Source: Planctomycetota bacterium (GTDB lineage: Bacteria; Planctomycetota; Phycisphaerae; Phycisphaerales; UBA1924). From it: a stretch of 64,000 nucleotides of DNA. A program made the translations under genes and the position numbers. The notes under the pieces are model-generated. The model saw only the letters and a list, made by a program, of their open reading frames with translations, had not been told where the DNA came from and made no database searches. Below are positions 19,187 through 28,805 of this stretch, piece by piece (within the stretch, counting starts at the first letter, position 1; each line of letters opens with the position of its first letter). The stretch covers positions 43,480 to 107,479 of the forward strand of contig JAUZRR010000015.1 in the NCBI GenBank assembly GCA_030950285.1, written 5' to 3'.

Positions 19187-20998
19187 ATGAGCGACGAGCA
19201 TAGTCAGCATCACGGTTTTCACGGGCCCAAGTGCTGGGCGATCTCCGCGGTCGTCGGTGCTGTGCTCGGCATCGTGCTCAGCTTTGTCGCACCGGCGCAG
19301 TACCAAAGCCCCGACCACACGCCCCAGGCCGCCCACGCGCCCGATGCTGGCGACCCGCACCCCGACACCGATCCCGACTACCAACCCGATCACGAGCTCG
19401 CCGACGACGATCATCCGCTCGAGCAGAGCTTTGCCGACGAGGGTCTTCCCGATCCGGTCACCATCGCCGACGCCTCGGGCGAGTTCCCGCCGATCGTCCG
19501 CGCACAGCCCGAGTCGGCGGCGGGCACGGACGCCGGACACGATGCGCACGCCGACGCAGATCCGGACCATGCCGAACACACCCCCCACGATGGCAGCGGC
19601 ATGCCTCAGGACGCCGACTCCAACGGCGGCGGGCACGAAGACGGCGGGCACGGCGACGGCGCGGGTGAATCCCACGCGCCGACGCCGCAGATTCCTGTCT
19701 GGCTTGTTGCGCCCTTTGCGTTGCTCCTGCTCTCGATCGCGGTGATGCCGTTCATCAATGAAAAGTTCTGGCACGCACACTACCCGGACTTTGCCTTCCT
19801 GCTCGGGGCGATCATGATCGCCTACTACCTCTTTGCCTACGGCTCAACCGATGGCTCTCCCGGCGCTTCTTACGGCCAGCACGTCATGCTCCACACCGGG
19901 CTCGAGTACTACTCGTTCATCGCGCTCATCGGCGGGCTGTTCGTCGCGTCGGGCGGCGTACACGTCGATGTCCGGGGTAAGGGCGGCCCCCTCCTCAACA
20001 CCGCGATCCTGGCGATCGGCGCGGTCCTCGCCAACGTCATGGGCACCACCGGCGCCTCGGTCCTCCTGATCCGCCCCTTCATGCGGATCAACGAGGGCCG
20101 GCTCAAACCCATCCACGTGGTCATGTTCATCTTCATCGTGTCCAACTGCGGCGGCGCGCTCACGCCCATCGGCGACCCGCCGCTCTATCTCGGCTATCTC
20201 AAGGGCGTGCCCTTTGAATGGACGCTCTTGCACCTCTGGCCGATGTGGGCCGCCGCGATCGCCATGCTGCTGGGCATGTTCTTCGTCATCGACACGCTCA
20301 TCAGCCGCAAGCACCCCTTCAAGCCGGCCGAGGGATCCGAGCCCCAGCGCACCAGCGTCCGCGTGACGGGCACCTCCGGCATGATCGCGTTGTGCCTCAT
20401 CATCGCGGGTGTCTTCATCGACCCGGCGCTCAAGGCGTTCGCCGGGATCCAGGGCTATCCGATCGGGGCGACTTTCCAGATCGCGGTCGCGACAGTTGCC
20501 TACTTTGTCGCCAGCCGCGAGATCCACAAAGCCAACGCCTTCAACTTCGAGCCGGTCAAAGAGGTCGGCCTGCTCTTCATCGGCATCTTCGCCACCATGG
20601 CCCCGGCGCTGGGCTTTCTCGCGGCGCACGGCTCGGCGCTCGGGCTCGACTCCCCCACCGCCTACTACTTCGGGACCGGCGGGCTCTCGGCGGTCCTCGA
20701 CAACGCACCGACCTACCTCAACTTCCTCCAGGTCTCGTTCGGTGAACAAACCATCGACGCCCAGTCTGTCCAGACCTATCTTACGGAAGACTCCAACGTC
20801 CACATCCTCGCAGCGATCTCGCTCGGTGCGGTCTTCTTTGGCGCGATGACCTACATCGGGAACGGGCCGAACTTCATGGTCCGGGCGATCGCCGAATCCA
20901 GCGGCTTGCGGATGCCCTCCTTCTTCGGCTACCTCCTCCGCTCCGTCATGCTGCTCCTGCCCGTCCTCGTGGTAATCTGGGCGATCTTCATCCGTTAG
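19187..20998 (+). CDS. Sodium:proton antiporter/ion transporter-like (NhaD/CitMHS-type) with His/Asp-rich N-terminal region
   Basis: Multi-TM with GTTGASVLLIRPFMRIN and NCGGALTPIGDPPLYLGYL motifs; approx 130-aa His/Asp-rich segment after first TM. Confidence 0.8.
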   Translation: MSDEHSQHHGFHGPKCWAISAVVGAVLGIVLSFVAPAQYQSPDHTPQAAHAPDAGDPHPDTDPDYQPDHELADDDHPLEQSFADEGLPDPVTIADASGEFPPIVRAQPESAAGTDAGHDAHADADPDHAEHTPHDGSGMPQDADSNGGGHEDGGHGDGAGESHAPTPQIPVWLVAPFALLLLSIAVMPFINEKFWHAHYPDFAFLLGAIMIAYYLFAYGSTDGSPGASYGQHVMLHTGLEYYSFIALIGGLFVASGGVHVDVRGKGGPLLNTAILAIGAVLANVMGTTGASVLLIRPFMRINEGRLKPIHVVMFIFIVSNCGGALTPIGDPPLYLGYLKGVPFEWTLLHLWPMWAAAIAMLLGMFFVIDTLISRKHPFKPAEGSEPQRTSVRVTGTSGMIALCLIIAGVFIDPALKAFAGIQGYPIGATFQIAVATVAYFVASREIHKANAFNFEPVKEVGLLFIGIFATMAPALGFLAAHGSALGLDSPTAYYFGTGGLSAVLDNAPTYLNFLQVSFGEQTIDAQSVQTYLTEDSNVHILAAISLGAVFFGAMTYIGNGPNFMVRAIAESSGLRMPSFFGYLLRSVMLLLPVLVVIWAIFIR

Positions 20999-21186
20999 GT
21001 TTCTAGAACAACCACTGTTTTTTCACAAGGTCACTCTCTCTCCTCGCGCGATCTTTGCGCACTTGGACCACTCTCGACTGGACGAATTGCCTCGGACCTG
21101 CCACAATGCTGCGTCGGGTGGGAGACCACCCGGAGGAGTATCCAGAGCGTCCTGAGAGAGAACCCCTGAGAGACAGGAGATTGACC

Positions 21187-21969
21187 ATGAAGATTGTTGC
21201 TATCGCTGCCCTTGCTGGTGCAGCATGTTCGGCCAACGCCCAGTTCGGCGCGGCTGTGTCTGAGAACGCGTTCGATGACAGCTTCCTCAGCGAAACCATC
21301 ACCGTCGATCCCGGCTACGACGGCGAGGCGATGCTCAACACATGGGGCCCCGGCGACATGTTCGGCATCACCAGCCGACCCGGCGCCGACGGCACCCCGT
21401 TCGGCCTCCCCTTCGCGATGGCTGACGACTCGCTCTTTGGCTTCCCCGGCGACAACCAGGGCATCATCGACGAGAACGACCTCGGCCGGTTCTTCGGCGT
21501 CGTCGACTCGGTCAATGGTTCCAACCCCGGCGGTGGCGGCACCGCCGAGTGGACCTTTGACATCTCCGGTGCCGGCGCACTGTCGATCAACATCGACTTC
21601 GCCGCGATGGGTGACTTCGAGAGTGGCGACACCCACCTCTTCGAGGTCGATATCGACGGCGGCGGGTTCTCCACGCTCTTCGTCGCGACCATCGATCAGG
21701 ACAGCTCGCAGGACTACACCATGGCCGACGGCGGCGTCTACACCGTGGACGACCCCATGTCGATCAACGGCACCCTCATCAACAACAACTTCCAGACCAT
21801 CGGGGCTGCGGTCGCGGGCTCGGGCTCGGTCCTCACCCTCCGCTACGCCGGCACCGCCGACGGCGGCAGCGAAGCGTTCGCGTTCCGTAACATCGAGGTC
21901 ATTCCGACACCGGGCGCATTCGCCCTGCTCGGCCTCGGCGGCATCGCCGCGATCCGTCGCCGCCGCTAA
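21187..21969 (+). CDS. Secreted protein with PEP-CTERM-like (PTPGA) sorting tail
   Basis: Signal peptide MKIVAIAALAGAACSANAQ; C-terminus VIPTPGAFALLGLGGIAAIRRRR. Confidence 0.85.
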   Translation: MKIVAIAALAGAACSANAQFGAAVSENAFDDSFLSETITVDPGYDGEAMLNTWGPGDMFGITSRPGADGTPFGLPFAMADDSLFGFPGDNQGIIDENDLGRFFGVVDSVNGSNPGGGGTAEWTFDISGAGALSINIDFAAMGDFESGDTHLFEVDIDGGGFSTLFVATIDQDSSQDYTMADGGVYTVDDPMSINGTLINNNFQTIGAAVAGSGSVLTLRYAGTADGGSEAFAFRNIEVIPTPGAFALLGLGGIAAIRRRR

Positions 21970-21996
21970 GCGACGCGAGTCAATCAAGAAAACCAC

Positions 21997-22030
21997 GAAC
22001 GCCCCGTCCGAAAGGTCGGGGCGTTCTTTC
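21997..22030 (+). terminator. Rho-independent terminator
   Basis: GAACGCCCCG-TCCGAAAGGT-CGGGGCGTTC then TTTC. Confidence 0.8.
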
Positions 22031-22040
22031 CTGCCGTTGC

Positions 22041-22111
22041 CCCCTCGCTCGCGCGAGGGGCTCTATTGAAGCGGTGTGGTGCCATGGAGCCCCTCGCGCG
22101 AGCGAGGGGAC
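22041..22111. repeat. Inverted pair of REP-like palindromes
   Basis: CCCCTCGCTCGCGCGAGGGGCTCT (22041-22064) and reverse complement at 22090-22109. Confidence 0.8.
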
Positions 22112-23166
22112 AGGCAACCCCCCGCCACAAGCCCCGACACCGCGGGCAAATCCACGTTTCCCCCGCTGAGGACGACACCCACGCGCGAGCCAGCGATCCG
22201 GTTTGCGCTGTCTTGCCCCCGCTTCAGCGCCCCCGCCGCGGCGAGCGCACCGGTCGGCTCGACCACCACCCGCAGCCGTTCCATGCACAGCGCCATCGCC
22301 GCTGCCAGTTCCGCGTCATTTACGGTCATCATCTCGTCCACGTGCGTGCGCACCAGCGGGAACGTAAACCGCCCAAGGTACGGCGTCCGCGCACCATCGG
22401 CGATCGTCGCCGGGTGCTGCACCGTCCGCAACACCCCGTCGTAAAAACTCCGCGTCGCGTCGTCGCCGGCTTCTGGTTCCACCCCCACCACCCGGCACCC
22501 CGGCCACAACGCCTTGCTCACCACCGCACATCCAGACAACAACCCCCCGCCGCCGCAGCACACAAACAGCCAGTCCAGTTCGCCAACCTCTTCGAGCAGT
22601 TCCAACGCGACGGTTCCCTGCCCGGCGATCACGTCGGGGTGGTCGTAGGGCGGCACGATCGCCAGGCCTCGTTCGCCGGCGAGTTGCTGCGCGAGTTCCT
22701 CGCGCACGGTTGTCGCGTGGTCGTAGATGACAACCTCGCTGCCCCGGGGCGCGCGCGCAAGATACGCCCGGGTCGCGTCGAGCTTCACGCGCGGCACGTT
22801 GTCGGGCATCACGATCACCGCGGGGATGTCGAGCAAAGACGCTGCCAACGCGACCGCCTGGGCGTGGTTGCCGCTGGAATAGGCAAGCACACCCGCAGCC
22901 CGCGGCGCATTCCCGGAATCGGCAGCCTCGGCGATCTTCGCCAGCGCGTTGTACGCCCCGCGAAACTTGAACGCCCCGACCCGTTGCAGATTCTCGCATT
23001 TGAAAAACACGCTCGCCCCGGTCGCGTCGTCAAAGCTGCGCGAGGTCATCACCGGCGTCCTTCGCGCGATGCCCTCCAACCGCGCAGCCGCGGCGCGGAC
23101 ATCGGCAACGGTCACCGAGCCCACCAGCGACATATCAGGAGGCATCCCCTCGCGGCCGTTCATCAT
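22063..23166 (-). CDS. PLP-dependent threonine/serine dehydratase-like
   Basis: FFKCENLQRVGAFKFRGAYNAL (PLP Lys), SSGNHAQAVALAA, CCGGGGLLSG. Confidence 0.9.
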   Translation of the reverse strand: MMNGREGMPPDMSLVGSVTVADVRAAAARLEGIARRTPVMTSRSFDDATGASVFFKCENLQRVGAFKFRGAYNALAKIAEAADSGNAPRAAGVLAYSSGNHAQAVALAASLLDIPAVIVMPDNVPRVKLDATRAYLARAPRGSEVVIYDHATTVREELAQQLAGERGLAIVPPYDHPDVIAGQGTVALELLEEVGELDWLFVCCGGGGLLSGCAVVSKALWPGCRVVGVEPEAGDDATRSFYDGVLRTVQHPATIADGARTPYLGRFTFPLVRTHVDEMMTVNDAELAAAMALCMERLRVVVEPTGALAAAGALKRGQDSANRIAGSRVGVVLSGGNVDLPAVSGLVAGGCLSPRSREGLHGTTPLQ

Positions 23167-23351
23167 CAGGTCTCAAGCTCGTCGAACGCGCCCTTCTCGG
23201 CCTGTTCGTCAACATATTTCTGGAACGCGCCCATCTGGTAGCTCACAAAGCAGAACACGTGGTGCAGCGTCACCCATTCCAGATCGGTGGGGTCTTCGTC
23301 CAGGTCTTTGCGCAGCCGATTCAGTTCTGCGAGAAAGGTCTCTGCCCTCAT
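23166..23351 (-). CDS. Small hypothetical protein (61 aa)
   Basis: MRAETFLAELNRLRKDLDEDPTDLEWVTLHHVFCFVSYQMGAFQKYVDEQAEKGAFDELET; stop overlaps downstream start. Confidence 0.65.
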   Translation of the reverse strand: MRAETFLAELNRLRKDLDEDPTDLEWVTLHHVFCFVSYQMGAFQKYVDEQAEKGAFDELET

Positions 23352-23397
23352 GGCGTCTCTCCCGTGCGTTGATGTGTGTGGTGTTTTCCGAGCGATG

Positions 23398-24297
23398 CTA
23401 CGCCGTTGCGGCGCGGGCTGCGCGACGAGACCGCACCACCCCGACCACACACGCCCCCGCGTAGAGCACCACCTGCGTGAGCACGATCGCCGGCCCGGGT
23501 TGCCAGTCGAGCTCGAAACTGACGACCAGCCCGATCGCCACACCCGCGAGCCCGGCGGCGGCGCTGATTGCAAAGACCGGCCAGAGGCGCGTGCTGCACC
23601 GAAGGGCTGTCGCGCCGGGCAGCACCAGCAGCGCTGTTGCCAGCACCACGCCCGCCAGGCGCATCGTGACCACGATCGCCAGGGCGAGCAGCACGAGCAG
23701 CAGCGTGCGCGTCGCGCCGACCCGCACCCCGGCAGCCGCTGCGCCGACCGAGTCGAACGCCCAGAAGAGCAGCCGCCTGCGATACCACCAGAGCAGCACA
23801 AACTCGGTCGCAACGACTACCCCCGCCGCGACCGCGTCCCCCCAGCGCACGCCCAGCACCGAGCCGAACAGCACGCTCTCGACGCCGAAGCCGGGGGTCT
23901 CTCCGCGGGCGCGCATCGCTTCGGAGGCGTGCTGAATCATCACAAACCCCAGCGCCATCGCCGAGACCAGGACGATCCCGATCGCGGTGTCGGCGTTGAG
24001 CCCCTTGCGGTCAGAGAGTGCCGCGATCCCGATCGCCGCCGCGACACACGTCAGCGCCACGACGGCGACAACGCCCCAGTCGCCGGCCTGCCCTGCGCCC
24101 AGGCCGAACACCATCGCCAGCCCCACGCCGGCAAACGCGGCGTGGCTTACCCCCTGCCCGATGAAGGACATCCGCCGCAGCACGACCAGCGGGCTCAGCA
24201 CCGCGCACAGCACCGAGACCAGCAGCCCCACCACGACCGCCGGCCAGAAGATCGCGGCCAGTTCGGGCGAGCCGAAGAGGTATTCAACGGTGCGCAT
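23398..24297 (-). CDS. znuB: Zinc/manganese ABC transporter permease
   Basis: ABC-3 family: LVVLRRMSFIGQGVSHAAFAGVGLA...LLVLPGATAL. Confidence 0.85.
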   Translation of the reverse strand: MRTVEYLFGSPELAAIFWPAVVVGLLVSVLCAVLSPLVVLRRMSFIGQGVSHAAFAGVGLAMVFGLGAGQAGDWGVVAVVALTCVAAAIGIAALSDRKGLNADTAIGIVLVSAMALGFVMIQHASEAMRARGETPGFGVESVLFGSVLGVRWGDAVAAGVVVATEFVLLWWYRRRLLFWAFDSVGAAAAGVRVGATRTLLLVLLALAIVVTMRLAGVVLATALLVLPGATALRCSTRLWPVFAISAAAGLAGVAIGLVVSFELDWQPGPAIVLTQVVLYAGACVVGVVRSRRAARAATA

Positions 24298-25159
24298 CGT
24301 CGCCTCCCTCTGCGCCCGTGTCGGTGTGCGCGTGGTGCGCGTGGCTGGGGTCGTCGCACTCGGCTGCGCGGTGTGCATCGACATGCACCGCGCCGAAGAC
24401 GCCCTCGACTTCGTGCCTGAAGACCTCGGCCAAGACGCCCGGCGTGAGCCCGTCGGGCGAGCCGTGGGCGTGCAGCGTCCGGTGCAGGCACGCCACGCGG
24501 TCGCACCCGGCGGCGATCGTCCGCAGGTCGTGGGTCACCACCACGACCGTCACGCCGAGCGACGCTTGAATATCGCCGAGCATCGTTGCGAACTGCTGCT
24601 GCCCTACCGCGTCGATGCCGACCGTCGGCTCGTCGAGCACCAGGAGCCGAGGCCTTGACGCCAGCGCCCGCGCGATCATCGCCCGCTGCAACTGCCCGCC
24701 CGAGACCCGTCCGATCGGACGATCGGCAAACCCCTCGCACCCGGTCACCGAGAGCGCATACCCCACCGCGTCGCGGGCCTCGGCGTCGGGGCGTTGCCAG
24801 GGTTTGAGCCCGAGCCTTGTCGGCATCTCGACCACCTGCTGGACACTCAGCGGGAACGCGAGTTCCGCGGCTGCGCGTTGGGGCACATACCCGATCCACC
24901 CGGCGGCGCGCGCATGGGCGGGCGTCGCGCCGAACACCCGGACCTCGCCGCTGGTCGGCGCGAGCAGCCCCAGCGCGATGCGGACGAGCGTGGTCTTGCC
25001 CGCGCCGTTTGGGCCGAGGATGCCAAGCCGTTCGCCGGGCTCGGCGCGCAGCGAGATATCCTGCAACACCGGCGTGCCACCGCTGCCAAAGGTGAAACTC
25101 ACCCGGTCGAACTCGATCGCGGGCGTCTCGCCGTTGCGTTGGTCGGCGGGGGTGTTCAT
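24284..25159 (-). CDS. znuC: Zinc ABC transporter ATP-binding protein with His-rich C-terminus
   Basis: GPNGAGKTTLVR, VSGGQLQRAMIARAL, LVLDEPTVGID; C-terminal CDDPSHAHHAHTD. Confidence 0.9.
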   Translation of the reverse strand: MNTPADQRNGETPAIEFDRVSFTFGSGGTPVLQDISLRAEPGERLGILGPNGAGKTTLVRIALGLLAPTSGEVRVFGATPAHARAAGWIGYVPQRAAAELAFPLSVQQVVEMPTRLGLKPWQRPDAEARDAVGYALSVTGCEGFADRPIGRVSGGQLQRAMIARALASRPRLLVLDEPTVGIDAVGQQQFATMLGDIQASLGVTVVVVTHDLRTIAAGCDRVACLHRTLHAHGSPDGLTPGVLAEVFRHEVEGVFGAVHVDAHRAAECDDPSHAHHAHTDTGAEGGDDAHR

Positions 25160-26178
25160 CTGTCTGGTTGCTCCGTGCGTTCTGGGTCAAGCACCTCGGT
25201 CAGCACGTCGAGGTTGCCGAGCATCATGGCGGTCCAGTTGCCCGAGCCGAGCGGGTCGAGCGTGCCCAGCGGGACGCCCAGTTGTGCCGCCAGTCGTTCG
25301 GCGACCGCCCGGTCGAGCTGCGGCTCGGTCAGGACCGCGCGCACGCCGAGCCCGCTGGCGGTCTGCACCAGTTCCGCCAGATGCCCCGCCGACGGGCCGG
25401 TCTCAGCGACCTGAATCTCCGACGCGACCTTGATGCCGTACCGATCGGTGAGCCTCGACCACGCGGCGTGCTGGGTGATGACCACCGCGCCCCGGTGTGC
25501 CGCCAACCGTTCGCGGTAGGCCGAGTCCACTGCACGGATACTTTCAAGCAGTACATCGGCTCGCTCGGCAACACCTTCGAGCGCCGCCGTGTCGTTCCCA
25601 CCGCGCTCCATCGCCGCGCGGACCGCAGCCGCGAGCTCGGGCACAAACGACTCGACCAGCACAGGATCCAGCCACAGGTGCGGGTCCGCCCCGACGTGGT
25701 CGTGGATGTGGTCGTGGTTGTGGTCGTGGTTGTGGTCGTGGGGCTCGTCGTCGCGGTGTGCATGTCCCTGCGCGGGTTCGTCGGCATCACCCGGATCAAT
25801 CCCAAGGACGACACCCATCGAAAGCACCCGTGTCCCATCACGCACCGACGCGGGAAGCCCGGCCTCGATCCCCATCCCCACCAGCACCACCAGATCAGCG
25901 CGGCCGACGGCGGCGATATCGCTCGGCGTCGGTTCGTAGGCGTGCGGCGATTGCCCGGGTGCGACCAGCACGCGGACCCTGGCCCCGGGCGGCAGCAGCG
26001 CCTCGACCAGGCCGACCAACGGCGGGATGCTGACGACGACCCGCACCTCGCCGGGCGTTCCCGGGGCGTCGGCCTTGGACCCACAGCCGGGCAGCAATCC
26101 CAGCATCGCCAAGAGGATCGCCGCAGCCGCCGCGCCCGTTGGGGTTCGCAGAGCCGAGAGCCGTGTTCGTCGCCGCAT
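25156..26178 (-). CDS. znuA: Zinc ABC transporter substrate-binding lipoprotein
   Basis: GLLPGCGSK lipobox; SPHAYEPTPSD; His-rich loop HDHNHDHNHDHIHDHVGADPHLWLDP. Confidence 0.9.
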   Translation of the reverse strand: MRRRTRLSALRTPTGAAAAAILLAMLGLLPGCGSKADAPGTPGEVRVVVSIPPLVGLVEALLPPGARVRVLVAPGQSPHAYEPTPSDIAAVGRADLVVLVGMGIEAGLPASVRDGTRVLSMGVVLGIDPGDADEPAQGHAHRDDEPHDHNHDHNHDHIHDHVGADPHLWLDPVLVESFVPELAAAVRAAMERGGNDTAALEGVAERADVLLESIRAVDSAYRERLAAHRGAVVITQHAAWSRLTDRYGIKVASEIQVAETGPSAGHLAELVQTASGLGVRAVLTEPQLDRAVAERLAAQLGVPLGTLDPLGSGNWTAMMLGNLDVLTEVLDPERTEQPDR

Positions 26179-26214
26179 GTCGTGCCTCCGGGGCCCCTGG
26201 GTGCCGGATAATAA

Positions 26215-26230
26215 TGAGAACCGGTTCTCA
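26215..26230 (-). promoter_or_regulatory. Candidate Zur operator (perfect 16-bp palindrome) between -35 and -10
   Basis: TGAGAACCGGTTCTCA; on minus strand TTGACT-N18-TATTAT brackets it. Confidence 0.75.
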
Positions 26231-26320
26231 AAGTCAACGTTCGCCATCCGGAAGCCTCCGGTTCGATGGGGAGGAGTGGGGGTATACTTTCGGCCCGACC
26301 CACCCGCGGTCGGCCACCCC

Positions 26321-26393
26321 GGGGCGGTAGCTCAGTTGGTAGAGCGCTTCGTTCGCAATGATGAGGTCAGGGGTTCGAATCCCCTTCGCTCCA
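26321..26393 (+). tRNA. tRNA-Ala (CGC)
   Basis: Full cloverleaf GGGGCGG-TA-GCTC...CTTCG-TTCGCAA-TGATG...AGGGG-TTCGAAT-CCCCT-TCGCTCC-A; G3-U70 pair; anticodon CGC. Confidence 0.9.
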
Positions 26394-26601
26394 TTCCCCC
26401 GGTCCCCCAGACGCCGCAGCCACGCGCTGCGGCGTTGTCGTTGGGTGATGACACGCTCGGGACCCAATGTGCCCCTCCCGACTTCGCTGGGGACTCGGAG
26501 TGTCCCGCTCCGGTTGCTTGGCTGCAGGATCAATGCAACGCACAACGCCGCGGGTCAGGATGCCACCGCCCGTGCGATCGGTGCCGATACGATGTGGTCC
26601 G

Positions 26602-27546
26602 ATGCCCACAGACCTTCCCCGCCTCATCCCGCACACCACCGCCCCCGGCCGGCCCGGCCATCCCAGTCCCGCCGGGCGGTTTGTCGGCACCATCCGCACC
26701 GACTCGCCCAAAGGCTGCGCAATTGCGCTGCTGGGCATGCCCGATGACACGGGCGTCAAACTCAACGGCGGCAGGCCGGGTGCGAGCGAAGGGCCGGCGG
26801 CGTTCCGCGCGGCGCTGGCCCGGATGGGCACCGCGACCCCGGCGGGCTTCGGCTGGCCGGGGGTGTTTGATGCGGGGGATGTTGTGCCCGCGAGCGCCAG
26901 CAACGAGCCGAAGAATGCCGAGTCCGATGCCGACCGCCTGCACACCACCCACGCCCGCGTCACCGAAGCGGTCGGTGCGATCCTCGACCTCGGCCTCTTT
27001 CCCATCGGGATCGGTGGCGGGCATGACCTGACCTTCCCCTTTGTCCGCGCCCTGACAGCACGGGTGACGCCGCTCGAAGTGGTCTCCTTCGACCCGCACC
27101 TTGACGTCCGCGCCGAGGTTGGCAGCGGCATGCCATTCCGCGCGCTCGTCGAACAGTGCGACGTCGCCGGGCTGCACAACGTCGGAGCGTCCGACATGGC
27201 CAACTCCGCCGAGCATGTCGAGTATTTCACAAGCCACAACGGCACGCTCCACCCCGACGACGGCTGCGACGATCTCTTCGGCGCGACCGGGCCCGACCTC
27301 ACGGTGAGCTTTGACCTTGACCTGCTCGACGCGAGCTGCGCCCCGGGCGTCAGCGCGATGAACCCCTGCGGCTGGTCCTCGCCCGACGCGGCGACGGCGG
27401 TGCTCGCGGCCGGACGATGCGCGCGCGTTCGCTGCTTTGACATCATGGAACTCAGCCCGCCCCACGACCGGGACAACCGCACCGCCCGCCTCGCAGCACA
27501 CCTTTTCCTCACGTTTCTCAGGGGATACGCGGAGCGCACGCCGTGA
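26602..27546 (+). CDS. hutG: Formimidoylglutamase/arginase-family hydrolase
   Basis: GIGGGHDLTF, VSFDPHLDVR, VSFDLDLLDASCAPGVSA; translationally coupled to hutI. Confidence 0.8.
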   Translation: MPTDLPRLIPHTTAPGRPGHPSPAGRFVGTIRTDSPKGCAIALLGMPDDTGVKLNGGRPGASEGPAAFRAALARMGTATPAGFGWPGVFDAGDVVPASASNEPKNAESDADRLHTTHARVTEAVGAILDLGLFPIGIGGGHDLTFPFVRALTARVTPLEVVSFDPHLDVRAEVGSGMPFRALVEQCDVAGLHNVGASDMANSAEHVEYFTSHNGTLHPDDGCDDLFGATGPDLTVSFDLDLLDASCAPGVSAMNPCGWSSPDAATAVLAAGRCARVRCFDIMELSPPHDRDNRTARLAAHLFLTFLRGYAERTP

Positions 27547-28805
27547 CGACACTCATCCACAACGCCCGTGTTCTCACGCTTGCCGGCGACCCCGCGCGCC
27601 GTCGCGGCACGAGCTCCGGCGACCTGGGCACGATCAAACGCGGTTGGGTCAAGATCGACGGCGACACCATCGCCGAGGTCGGCGTCGGCGACCCACCGCC
27701 CCCGACTACAGCCCCGGGTGATCCCACCACCATCGACGCCGACGGCCGCGTCCTCATGCCCGCCTTCGTGGACTGCCATACCCACCTCTGCTGGGCCGGC
27801 GAACGGCTCGCCGAGTGGGAAGCCAAGCTCAACGGCGCGAGCTACCTCGACATCCTCGCGGCCGGCGGCGGCATCCTTGCAACGGTGCGCGCAGTACGCA
27901 ACGCAACACAAGACGAACTCACGGCACACCTCCAACAGCGGCTCGGGTGGATGCTCCGCGAGGGAACCACCACCGTCGAGATCAAGAGCGGGTACGGGCT
28001 TGACACCGAGAGCGAGCTCAAAATGCTCCGCGCGATCCATGACGCTGCGAACACCTGGCAAGGCACCGTCGTCGCGACCGCCTGCATCGGGCACGCGATC
28101 GACCCCGATGCAAGAACCGACAACGACCGCGCGGCGTTCGTCCGCCGCACGATCGACGAGACACTCCCCGCGGTGACGGCCGAGTTTCCGGGTGTGGCGA
28201 TTGATGCCTATTGCGAGCGCGGCGCGTGGGATGTTGCTGAGTGTGTCGAGCTGTTCGATCGTGCGCGGGCCGCCGGGCATCCGGTCCGGGTCCACGCCGA
28301 CCAGTTCAACCCGCTCGGACTGACGACCGATGCAATCGCGCGCGGGTACACGTCGGTCGATCATCTTGAAGCGACCACACCCGACGACCTGCGCGCGCTC
28401 GCGGCGTCCGACACCTTCGGCGTGATGCTGCCTTGCTCGGGCTTCCACACCGACGGGCGCTACGGCGACGGGCGGGCGTTTCTTGATGCCGGGGGGCGGC
28501 TGGCGATCGCGACCAACACCAACCCGGGCAGCTCGCCCTGCCAGTCCATGCCGATGGCGATCGCGCTGGCCGCCCGGCACAACGGGCTTACCCCCGCCGA
28601 GGCGATCGCGTGCGCCACGACGAATCCCGCGGCCCTGCTCGGGCTCGCCGATCGAGGCCGAATCGAGCCGGGGTGCCGGGCGGACCTTGTGCTCTTGCGG
28701 CACCGAGACGAACGGGCACTCGCGTTCGAGTTTGGTGGCGACCCGACCGACGTTGTGATGTGCGCGGGAGCGGTGGTCCCCTCGCTTGCGCGAGGGACTC
28801 TGTAA
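27543..28805 (+). CDS. hutI: Imidazolonepropionase
   Basis: FVDCHTHLCWAGERLAEWEAKLNGASYLDILAAGGGILATVRAVR...TVEIKSGYGLD. Confidence 0.93.
   Translation: MTTLIHNARVLTLAGDPARRRGTSSGDLGTIKRGWVKIDGDTIAEVGVGDPPPPTTAPGDPTTIDADGRVLMPAFVDCHTHLCWAGERLAEWEAKLNGASYLDILAAGGGILATVRAVRNATQDELTAHLQQRLGWMLREGTTTVEIKSGYGLDTESELKMLRAIHDAANTWQGTVVATACIGHAIDPDARTDNDRAAFVRRTIDETLPAVTAEFPGVAIDAYCERGAWDVAECVELFDRARAAGHPVRVHADQFNPLGLTTDAIARGYTSVDHLEATTPDDLRALAASDTFGVMLPCSGFHTDGRYGDGRAFLDAGGRLAIATNTNPGSSPCQSMPMAIALAARHNGLTPAEAIACATTNPAALLGLADRGRIEPGCRADLVLLRHRDERALAFEFGGDPTDVVMCAGAVVPSLARGTL

Noticed and set aside
25693-25745. Short GTGGTCGTG tandem repeats as a non-coding element
   Set aside because: Explained by the His/Asp-rich metal-binding loop of ZnuA on the minus strand.
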